Source: UBA2336 sp964597075
GTDB lineage: Bacteria; Bacteroidota; Bacteroidia; Cytophagales; Cyclobacteriaceae
Direction of reading: 5' to 3'
DNA: 64,000 bases
NCBI GenBank assembly: GCA_964597075.1
Contig: CAZQXC010000001.1
Location: forward strand, 18,308 to 82,307
Translations under genes and position numbers: made by a program
Notes under the pieces: generated by a model
Told to the model about the DNA's origin: nothing
The model's input: the letters and a program-made list of their open reading frames with translations, nothing else
Databases searched by the model: none
Part shown: piece by piece, positions 36,098 through 43,501 of the stretch
Layout of the letters: every line of letters starts with the position of its first letter
How positions within the stretch are numbered: position 1 is the stretch's first letter

Positions 36098-36520
36098 ATG
36101 AGTTCTGTCAATTACTTTAGTGAAAAGGTAAATTTTCAGCTTCAGGGTTCACGAAAAACATCAAATTGGGTAAAGAGGGCCATATCGAAAGAGGGTAAGG
36201 AATTGAGCTGCCTAACTATTATCTTTTGTTCAGATCGCTACTTAAGCCAAATAAATGAGCGGTTTTTAAAGCATAAAACACTTACTGATATCATCACTTT
36301 CGATTATTCGGAAGAAACCAACTTAATTGAGGGGGACATATTTATCAGTGTTCCCAGGGTAAGGGAGAATGCAAAAAAATATAAGCAAGACTTCGATCTT
36401 GAACTGCACAGAGTAATTATCCACGGGGTGCTCCACCTTTTAGGGTATGGTGACAAGACCGCGAGCCAAAAATCTAAAATGCGCGAAAAAGAGGACGCTT
36501 ACTTATCTTTGCGTACTTAA
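36098..36520 (+). CDS. ybeY: Endoribonuclease / rRNA maturation factor YbeY
   Basis: This 140-residue YbeY protein acts in 16S rRNA 3' end maturation and ribosome quality control. The metal-binding motif IHGVLHLLGYGDKT at about 108-121 keeps the first two His and the Gly-Tyr, but the residue at the third His position is Asp-Lys (GDKT), a pattern I recall from other Bacteroidota YbeY proteins. Upstream strands TDIITFDYS and EGDIFISVPR are family-typical. The ATG directly follows the stop of the RsbW-like gene, indicating coupling. A parS-like site begins six bases after its stop. Confidence 0.93.
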   Translation: MSSVNYFSEKVNFQLQGSRKTSNWVKRAISKEGKELSCLTIIFCSDRYLSQINERFLKHKTLTDIITFDYSEETNLIEGDIFISVPRVRENAKKYKQDFDLELHRVIIHGVLHLLGYGDKTASQKSKMREKEDAYLSLRT

Positions 36521-36525
36521 GATTA

Positions 36526-36541
36526 AGTTCCACGTGAAACC
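36526..36541 (+). promoter_or_regulatory. parS-like ParB-binding site, left member of the pair
   Basis: AGTTCCACGTGAAACC has a perfect 14-base core GTTCCACGTGAAAC against the parS consensus TGTTNCACGTGAAACA; only the outermost bases differ. It lies six bases after the ybeY stop. Its 14-base core recurs, inverted, at 36602-36615. Confidence 0.8.
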
Positions 36542-36600
36542 TCAATGTTGATAATCTTTGTGGAAATGTGGAATACTTTCAAGAACTCAATTGATTTAAT

Positions 36601-36616
36601 CGTTTCACGTGGAACA
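36601..36616 (-). promoter_or_regulatory. parS-like ParB-binding site, right member of the pair (inverted)
   Basis: On the minus strand TGTTCCACGTGAAACG matches the parS consensus at 15 of 16 positions. It sits six bases upstream of the mnmG ATG. Binding of ParB here could also affect mnmG expression; that is inference. Confidence 0.85.
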
Positions 36617-36621
36617 AATAT

Positions 36622-38484
36622 ATGTTTCAGCAATATGACGTAGTTGTGGTGGGGGCGGGGCATGCTGGTTGCGAGGCGGCTGCTGCTGCCGCAAATATGG
36701 GCTCAAGTGTACTTCTTGTCACCATGAATATGGGCACAATTGCTCAAATGTCATGTAATCCTGCTATGGGTGGCGTTGCAAAGGGGCAAATAGTCCGTGA
36801 AATCGATGCCCTCGGGGGTCAGTCCGGTATTATATCGGATAAATCAATGATTCAATTTAGAATGCTGAATCTATCAAAGGGGCCAGCTATGTGGAGTCCT
36901 CGCTCCCAAAATGATAGAATGCGATTTTCTGAAGAATGGCGATTAGCGCTTGAAAAGATAAAAAACATAGATTTCTGGCAAGAAATGGTCAGAGAGGTTA
37001 TTGTAAAAGGAGGAAGAGTAATTGGTGTTAAAACTGCCCTTGGTATTGAGATTAAAGCTAAATCAGTTATTCTAACGAATGGAACCTTTCTTAATGGCAA
37101 AATTCATATTGGCGAAAAGCACTTTGGTGGAGGCAGAACCGGTGAAAAATCAGCCACCGGATTAACAGAGCATTTGGTTTCATTAGGTTTTGAGTCCGGA
37201 AGAATGAAAACAGGAACTCCCCCGCGCGTTGATGGCCGTTCCCTCGATTACTCGAAAATGGAAGAACAAAAGGGTGATGATAACCCAGGTAAGTTCTCCT
37301 TTGGTGCTACGAAGCCATTATCAAAGCAAGTAAGCTGTTGGATTACTTATACCAATGAGGAGGTCCATGATTTACTCAAACTTGGATTCGAACGCTCACC
37401 GATGTTTAGTGGAAGGATCAAGGGTCTTGGTCCGAGATACTGCCCATCCATAGAAGATAAAATTAACCGCTTCTCGGAACGGGAAAGACACCAGATATTT
37501 GTTGAACCCGAAGGCTGGGAAACCGTGGAGATTTACGTTAATGGTTTCTCCACTTCTCTCCCGGAAGAGATTCAGCAACAAGCACTTACAAAAATAAAAG
37601 GCTTCGAGAACGCCAAAATGTTCCGCCCGGGTTATGCAATTGAATACGACTTCTTTCCACCAACTCAGCTAAAACAGACTTTAGAAACACAACTCATTGA
37701 TAATCTATACTTTGCCGGTCAAATAAACGGAACAACAGGATACGAAGAAGCTGCTTGTCAGGGCCTGATGGCTGGAATTAATGCCCACAACAAAGCACAT
37801 GAAAAAGAGCCGTTTATACTGAAGCGCTCTGAAGCTTATATTGGCGTACTAATTGATGACCTGGTGAACAAGGGTACACAAGAACCCTATAGAATGTTCA
37901 CTTCAAGGGCTGAATACAGGGTTCTGCTCCGGCAAGACAATGCCGATATCCGTCTGACTGAACGTGGGCATAGTATAGGATTGGCTTCTGATCAACGTTT
38001 AGACAACGTACTGGACAAGAAAAATGGAATTACTGCCCTAACAGAGTTTCTTAAAAAGGAAAAGGTGTATCCCCACCAAGTCAATGAAGGCCTAGAGTCT
38101 ATTAATACAGCAACTATTCGTGAAAAAATTTCCTTGGCCGGTCTGCTTAAGAGACCCGAAATAAATATCAACACAATTAAAAGACTAAATCCTGAACTGG
38201 AAAATTCAATTAACAAGTTCAGCAAAGAAGTTCAGGAGCATGCTGAAATTGAAATAAAATACGAAACTTATATTGAACGTGAACAAAAGCTGGCTGATAA
38301 AATCGGAAGCCTTGAGAACTACAGAATCTTAACTGACTTTGATTATGATCGCGTAAAAGCATTGTCGGCCGAGGGGCGTGAAAAATTAAAGAAAATTAAA
38401 CCTGAAACAATCGGCCAGGCTACACGAATAAGTGGTGTTTCTCCTGCTGATATTTCAATCCTCACTGTTTACATGGGTAAATGA
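36622..38484 (+). CDS. mnmG: tRNA uridine-5-carboxymethylaminomethyl modification enzyme MnmG
   Basis: MnmG (GidA) is a 620-residue flavoprotein that, with MnmE, forms 5-carboxymethylaminomethyluridine at tRNA wobble U34. It has an FAD-binding start VVVGAGHAGCEAAAAAANMG, the conserved blocks SCNPAMGGVAKGQIVREIDALGG and GTPPRVDGRSLDY, and the C-terminal MnmE-binding GidA_assoc domain (EIEIKYETYIEREQ). ATG 36622 lies six bases after a parS-like site. Historically gidA is next to oriC in many bacteria, in keeping with the origin signals in this stretch. The stop overlaps the next gene by four bases (ATGA). Confidence 0.97.
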   Translation: MFQQYDVVVVGAGHAGCEAAAAAANMGSSVLLVTMNMGTIAQMSCNPAMGGVAKGQIVREIDALGGQSGIISDKSMIQFRMLNLSKGPAMWSPRSQNDRMRFSEEWRLALEKIKNIDFWQEMVREVIVKGGRVIGVKTALGIEIKAKSVILTNGTFLNGKIHIGEKHFGGGRTGEKSATGLTEHLVSLGFESGRMKTGTPPRVDGRSLDYSKMEEQKGDDNPGKFSFGATKPLSKQVSCWITYTNEEVHDLLKLGFERSPMFSGRIKGLGPRYCPSIEDKINRFSERERHQIFVEPEGWETVEIYVNGFSTSLPEEIQQQALTKIKGFENAKMFRPGYAIEYDFFPPTQLKQTLETQLIDNLYFAGQINGTTGYEEAACQGLMAGINAHNKAHEKEPFILKRSEAYIGVLIDDLVNKGTQEPYRMFTSRAEYRVLLRQDNADIRLTERGHSIGLASDQRLDNVLDKKNGITALTEFLKKEKVYPHQVNEGLESINTATIREKISLAGLLKRPEININTIKRLNPELENSINKFSKEVQEHAEIEIKYETYIEREQKLADKIGSLENYRILTDFDYDRVKALSAEGREKLKKIKPETIGQATRISGVSPADISILTVYMGK

Positions 38485-39365
38485 TGATTTCAATTGATCG
38501 GTGCCCGGTTTGCTTCCATTCTGAATTTCATCCCCATTATACCTGCGAGGACACAACCGTTTCACATGAAACATTTTCAATTAAGATCTGTATGAATTGT
38601 TCTCTGGGTATTACCTCACCAAGGCCAGAGCAAGAAAGATTGCCAAGTTATTATCAATCAGAAGAATATGTTTCTCATTCCAGAAGTGCTACCGGTATAA
38701 TAGGTAGGGTTTATCTGCTAGCAAGAAAATTCACCTTACTGTGGAAGAAGAGTCTTCTCAAAAAATTTTACAAAGAAGGTTCTTTACTCGACTACGGTTG
38801 TGGAACCGGAGAATTTCTTCATACCATGCAAACAGCCGGATGGAGTATACAAGGACTTGAACCCTCCGATGTTGCCAGGAAAAAAGCTACTGAACTTACA
38901 GGGCAACCCATTGAAACCAATCTTGCCACGTTCAAACCAGAGTCATTTGACGTCATAACCTTATGGCATGTGCTTGAACACGTTCCGGAATTGAATGATA
39001 CACTGAACGCGCTAAGGAGGCTTATTAAAAAAAAGGGCACAATTTTTATTGCAGTTCCTAACTATTTATCTGCTGACTCAACATTTTATAAGGAATATTG
39101 GGCAGGTTACGATCCACCAAGACACCTATGGCACTTTACGAAAGAAAGTATGACTCATTTGCTTGAAAAATCTGGATATAAAGTAGAAGCCATCAGGCCA
39201 ATGAAATTGGATGCTTTTTATATTAGTATGTTGAGCGAAAAAAATCAAGGCAAAAACACAATTACTGGCTTTACAAATGCTTTAATAAGAGGAGCGATCT
39301 CTAATTACAAAGGCAAAAGCACAATGAATTATTCAAGCCATATATACATCGCGCATCCACAATGA
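38481..39365 (+). CDS. Class I SAM methyltransferase with N-terminal zinc ribbon
   Basis: This 294-residue protein starts with a putative zinc ribbon, Cys8-x2-Cys11 and Cys37-x2-Cys40, followed by a methyltransferase fold with DYGCGTGEFLHTM at about 96-108 and VITLWHVLEHVPELNDTL at about 156. This architecture occurs in proteins annotated as methyltransferases acting on sugars or small molecules. The target is unknown. Its ATG overlaps the mnmG stop (ATGA) and its own stop overlaps the following lipoprotein start, so mnmG, this gene and the lipoprotein gene are likely translationally coupled. An imperfect parS-like site lies inside it at 38558-38573. Confidence 0.88.
   Translation: MMISIDRCPVCFHSEFHPHYTCEDTTVSHETFSIKICMNCSLGITSPRPEQERLPSYYQSEEYVSHSRSATGIIGRVYLLARKFTLLWKKSLLKKFYKEGSLLDYGCGTGEFLHTMQTAGWSIQGLEPSDVARKKATELTGQPIETNLATFKPESFDVITLWHVLEHVPELNDTLNALRRLIKKKGTIFIAVPNYLSADSTFYKEYWAGYDPPRHLWHFTKESMTHLLEKSGYKVEAIRPMKLDAFYISMLSEKNQGKNTITGFTNALIRGAISNYKGKSTMNYSSHIYIAHPQ
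38558..38573 (+). promoter_or_regulatory. parS-like ParB-binding site (14/16), within methyltransferase gene
   Basis: CGTTTCACATGAAACA matches the parS consensus at 14 of 16 positions; the central CACGTG is CACATG, which would weaken binding. It is the rightmost cluster member and lies 2.5 kb from the DnaA-box region. Confidence 0.5.
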
Positions 39366-41086
39366 AGAAACAAGGCTGTTATATTATTCCTTTGCTTTTG
39401 CTTTTTCTTACGCAATGTGCCAAACAAACACAGCCTACAGGTGGAGAAAAAGATGAAACGCCTCCAAAACTACTACGATCTAATCCTTCTGACAGACAAA
39501 CGAATTTCAACAACAACGAAATCGAATTGGTTTTTGATGAATTGATTCAGGTAAACTCTCCGCGGGAACAACTAATCATCACGCCCTCAATTGGTAAAGA
39601 GTTTGAGGCTGAAGCGCGCAAGAATAAAGTTGTGCTGAAACTAAATTCTGATCTTAAAGAAAATACAACCTATACCATTTCATTTCGTGAATCTATTCAA
39701 GATCTCACTGAAAGAAATCCAGCAGAAAATTTAAAATTAGCGTTCAGTACCGGTGATTTAATAGATTCTCTGTCCATAAAAGGAAGAGTGTATAATTTAC
39801 TTGAAGACAAAGCACTTAATAATTATACGGTTGCGGCCGTTCCATACTCCGATACAACAACCATATTTAAACACGAAGCCCAATGGATAACCTTTACCGA
39901 TAAGAAAGGTGAGTACAGCCTTGATAATCTTAAAGAAGGCACATATATAGTGTATACATTCGATGATGTTAACAAAAACCTGATCGTTGACAGCAAGTCA
40001 GAATCATATGGATTCATAGGCGACTCAGTGGTGCTTACATCAAATCTAACAACTAATATACCTGTTGTTCGTCTTGATGCACGACCGCTCAAATTAATAT
40101 CCGCCAAGCCGATCGGTGCATACTTTAACGTGCGGGCAACAAAAGGAATAAAAGAATACACACTTGCTAATAAAACAAACGAGTATCCTGTTTATTCAAA
40201 ATTTGACGATGTCACTACTATCAAAGTCTACAACACTATACCTGACGCAGATAGCATTTTGGTACACTTGACTGCAATGGATAGTATTGACAATACCATT
40301 GATACACTGCTTTACATTAAATTCGATACCCGCTCCAAAAATCTTGATAAATTTTCAGTAAAACTTGAATATCTTGACTTTCACAAAAACAAATCTCTCC
40401 TTAAAGGAGAAATAAATTTCTCAAAACCGATCAATAAAATAATATACGACAGCATCTATATAAAGCTGGATTCGGTAAACAATATCACATTCAGTGAAGC
40501 AGATTTTAAACTAACGAAAAGAAATACTCAGCTAATTCTTGAAAAATCGTTACCCAAAGAAATGGATTTCACGCAAGCCCCCTCAGCAAAAACCAAGTCA
40601 ATGAGCGAGCGCGTAGCACCCATGTCGCCAAAAACTGATGAAAATAAGGTAGATAAAACTATCATACCATATAACACGCTTATCATTCCCAAAGGCACAT
40701 TCCGCTCGGTTGAAAATGACTCCTCCACGGCTACTCAGTCAGCCATAAAAATCATTACCCCGGAAAACTCAGGTGTACTGTTAGTAACGGTGGAAATAGC
40801 TGATAACGTAATAATTGAAGTGTTGGACAAAAGCTTCAACATAATTCAACGCTCTACTTCCAAAAACGCAAGATTTGAGAATTTACCCCCTACAGACTAC
40901 CAGCTTCGCATCATTGTTGATAAAAACAGCAATGGCCTATGGGATCCTGGTAACTATTTTCTCAAGGTCGAGCCTGAACCTGTAACATTCTATAAGAACG
41001 AAAAAGGTTTATCTATAATCAACTTAAAGGCAAACTGGGAGGTGGGTCCGTTGTTGATAAATCAAGAACAATTTGTGGATAATTAA
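39362..41086 (+). CDS. Ig-like (Big_5) domain lipoprotein
   Basis: This 574-residue lipoprotein has lipobox LTQC with Cys19. A conserved segment PTGGEKDETPPKLLRSNPSD leads into a Big_5/SbsA-type Ig-like domain (NNEIELVFDELIQVNSPREQLIITP). Several further beta-rich segments continue to the end, including a carboxypeptidase-regulatory-like stretch TDKKGEYSLDNLKEGTYIVYTF at about 181. Such proteins are attached to the periplasmic or outer face of the envelope in Bacteroidota; no specific function is known. ATG at 39362 overlaps the methyltransferase stop by four bases. Its last codons carry a perfect DnaA box (41074-41082), part of the candidate origin. Confidence 0.85.
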   Translation: MKKQGCYIIPLLLLFLTQCAKQTQPTGGEKDETPPKLLRSNPSDRQTNFNNNEIELVFDELIQVNSPREQLIITPSIGKEFEAEARKNKVVLKLNSDLKENTTYTISFRESIQDLTERNPAENLKLAFSTGDLIDSLSIKGRVYNLLEDKALNNYTVAAVPYSDTTTIFKHEAQWITFTDKKGEYSLDNLKEGTYIVYTFDDVNKNLIVDSKSESYGFIGDSVVLTSNLTTNIPVVRLDARPLKLISAKPIGAYFNVRATKGIKEYTLANKTNEYPVYSKFDDVTTIKVYNTIPDADSILVHLTAMDSIDNTIDTLLYIKFDTRSKNLDKFSVKLEYLDFHKNKSLLKGEINFSKPINKIIYDSIYIKLDSVNNITFSEADFKLTKRNTQLILEKSLPKEMDFTQAPSAKTKSMSERVAPMSPKTDENKVDKTIIPYNTLIIPKGTFRSVENDSSTATQSAIKIITPENSGVLLVTVEIADNVIIEVLDKSFNIIQRSTSKNARFENLPPTDYQLRIIVDKNSNGLWDPGNYFLKVEPEPVTFYKNEKGLSIINLKANWEVGPLLINQEQFVDN

Positions 41087-41400
41087 CAAATGATAAGCCC
41101 AAAACCACTCTTCTTTGACTATCTGCAAATGACCTGTATAATTTGTGCACAACACTCATACAAACCAAATCCTTAAACAAAGCGTTTAATCAACATTGCA
41201 AGGATAAACGCCAGACAGCTTTGTTGATAACCTATTTAAACCGTTGATGATAAACCTATTACAATCAAGATTAAATTAACGTAATTTCAACACTCCCGAA
41301 GAGGTAAAAGTTGTACACATTTCAACATGACTAATAACAATAACAAAATATATAAATATATAATAATAATAAGCCTACTCTACTTGTTTGTGCATAACCC
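41040..41400 (+). other. Candidate chromosomal replication origin (DnaA-box cluster with AT-rich tract)
   Basis: The 240-base gap 41087-41326 and its edges carry DnaA-box-like 9-mers. Perfect to TTATNCACA or its complement: TGTGGATAA (41074-41082) and TGTGCATAA (41389-41397). One mismatch: TGTTGATAA (41052-41060 and 41222-41230), TTGTGCACA (41143-41151) and TTGTACACA (41311-41319). A very AT-rich tract at about 41328-41372, rich in TAA words, could act as the unwinding element. By chance about 0.01 perfect boxes are expected on two strands of 360 bases at equal base composition. No dnaA gene is near, and function is inferred. Confidence 0.6.
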
Positions 41401-43309
41401 AATTAATGTACAAGCACAGAATCAGGCAGATATTCAGTTGGCCAATGAATACTTATTAAAAGGCGACAAACTAAAAGCAATTGAACTTTATCGCGATCTG
41501 GCGAAAAGTGATGCCAACATTGCTTTTATTCACAATAACTACCTCAACACACTTTTGGATTTGGGTGAGAGCGAGGAAGCTCAAAACTACATCAAGCGGG
41601 TTTTGCGCAAAGACCCTGAAAACATTCAATTTAAAGCCGATGTTGGAGTAATTTATGTTCGCACCGGTGATGTAACAAAGGCAGATAGATACTTTAGAGA
41701 CCTTATTAATTCGTATAAGAGCAATGTTTCACGTTCCAAGTTACTGGCTGATTATTTGTCTGGAAAGTCGCTTTCTGAATATTCTATAATGGCATTAACA
41801 GAATGTCGTCAGACGGTAGGTAATCCCTATTTGTTTTGCCTTGAGCTCGCGATGTTATATCGTATAAAAGGTGAAAAAGAAAAAATGGTTCAGGAATACC
41901 TGAATTATGTAACTCAAAACTCCGCTAACATTCAGTACGTTAAAAATGTGATGCAGGCTTTGCTCACCAAACCTGATGAGTTGGAAAGCCTCGAGAAAAT
42001 TCTCTATGAACGCGTTCAACGCTATCCCGACCTGGATGTTTACTCCGACTTGTTGATATGGGTAACCATGCAACAGAAAAATTTCTATGCATCTTTTATA
42101 CAGGCCAGAGCGTATGACAGGCGATACAAAAAACTGGGAGAGCGATGCATGGAAGTGGCGCGGGTTGCCCTTGATAACGAGGACTACGATAATGCGTTCA
42201 GAAGTTATAAATACGTGGTTAAGGAATATCCAACCGGACCTTACTTTTTGCAGGCGCGCCTCGGACTGGTGAAAACACGAGAAGCGCGGGTACGTAATAC
42301 TTTTCCCGTTCAGCAGGACTCGGTTAGAAACCTTATAGCCGACTATAGCGCGTTCATTCAGGAATACAGAGACAACCCGAATGCACACGAAGCACAACGA
42401 AGCGAGGCATTACTGCATGCAAATTATCTGGATGAAAAGGACAAAGCCGTTGAATTATTAAACAATCTGATTGAAAACCCGCGTGCATCGTTACAGATAA
42501 AATCAAAATCAAAGCTGGATTTAGGCGATATCTATTTATTGAAAGGAGAGACCTGGGAATCTTCATTACTCTATTCACAGGTGGAGAAATCTTTGAAAGA
42601 AAGTCCGCTGGGATATGAGGCTAAACTGAAAAACGCCAAATTATTCTACTACAAAGGAAATTTCAGGTTAGCGCAAGAGCACCTGGATATTTTGAAAGAA
42701 GCCACCACACGAGAGATAGCCAACGATGCCATGGAACTGAGCATGCGCATAAAAGAAAATATAGCTTTTGATTCCGTTGGAGATGCTCTGCAGGCTTATG
42801 CCTTGGTAGAACTTCTGTTGTACCAGAATAAAACCGATGAAGCATTAGATGCGCTTAATAATCTTCGGGAGGGTTATGTTATAATTCCGATCTATGACGC
42901 TAAAATTATGATTACGCATGATTGGGAGGCAACTCTGTTTAAAGCAAAGCTCGGGGATACAATTGAAGTAGCCGGAAGGGCTATTAAAAAACCGGTATCC
43001 AATCAAACCATTCTTGATGATGTATACTGGCTGGAGGCAAACATCCGGATGCAGCGTGGCGAGTTTGAAAAATCGTTAGGGTTGCTGCAAAAAATATTGC
43101 ACGAATTCCCAGATGATATTTTTGCAGACGATGCCTACTTTTTACAAGGTGATATTTATGAGCGGCAACTTGCCAATACCGATAAGGCCATGGAAATCTA
43201 CCGCGAGTTTCTAAACAAATATCCGGGAAGTGTTTATGCCGCAGAGGCGAGGAAGCGTTTCAGGGCGCTTCGGGGAGATTTTATTAATCAGGAGCAACCT
43301 CAATTGTAA
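41327..43309 (+). CDS. Secreted tetratricopeptide-repeat protein
   Basis: This 660-residue protein has an unusual N-terminus MTNNNNKIYKYIIIISLLYL that gives a signal peptide cleaved after about residue 30 (NVQA). TPR-type helix pairs follow throughout (YLLKGDKLKAIELYRDLAKS at about 44, IQFKADVGVIYVRTGDVTKADRYFRDL at about 95, and a C-terminal TPR pair DDIFADDAYFLQGDIYERQL). TPR proteins scaffold protein complexes in the periplasm; a role in secretion or cell-wall work is only a guess. The Asn/Ile-rich first codons coincide with an AT-rich tract beside the candidate origin. ATG at 41327 is the first in frame. Confidence 0.88.
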   Translation: MTNNNNKIYKYIIIISLLYLFVHNPINVQAQNQADIQLANEYLLKGDKLKAIELYRDLAKSDANIAFIHNNYLNTLLDLGESEEAQNYIKRVLRKDPENIQFKADVGVIYVRTGDVTKADRYFRDLINSYKSNVSRSKLLADYLSGKSLSEYSIMALTECRQTVGNPYLFCLELAMLYRIKGEKEKMVQEYLNYVTQNSANIQYVKNVMQALLTKPDELESLEKILYERVQRYPDLDVYSDLLIWVTMQQKNFYASFIQARAYDRRYKKLGERCMEVARVALDNEDYDNAFRSYKYVVKEYPTGPYFLQARLGLVKTREARVRNTFPVQQDSVRNLIADYSAFIQEYRDNPNAHEAQRSEALLHANYLDEKDKAVELLNNLIENPRASLQIKSKSKLDLGDIYLLKGETWESSLLYSQVEKSLKESPLGYEAKLKNAKLFYYKGNFRLAQEHLDILKEATTREIANDAMELSMRIKENIAFDSVGDALQAYALVELLLYQNKTDEALDALNNLREGYVIIPIYDAKIMITHDWEATLFKAKLGDTIEVAGRAIKKPVSNQTILDDVYWLEANIRMQRGEFEKSLGLLQKILHEFPDDIFADDAYFLQGDIYERQLANTDKAMEIYREFLNKYPGSVYAAEARKRFRALRGDFINQEQPQL

Positions 43310-43501
43310 GTTGTTGAACATTATTATTAAGTACCGAAACATCGAACCGGTTACCAACGGCTCTAATCACACCATTCGCTCCTAATAAATTACCACTCAC
43401 TCCTCAAGCAATACGGTTTAGTCCTAACCTCTAAGACAAAGTGCTATTCATCGGGTTTTAAGGTTGTTGAATTTTTAACAATAACTTTAAACATACCTAT
43501 T

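Noticed and set aside
41725..41740. parS-like half-site TGTTTCACGTTCCAAG in the TPR gene
   Set aside because: Only about 11 of 16 positions match; the right half is wrong, so ParB binding is unlikely.
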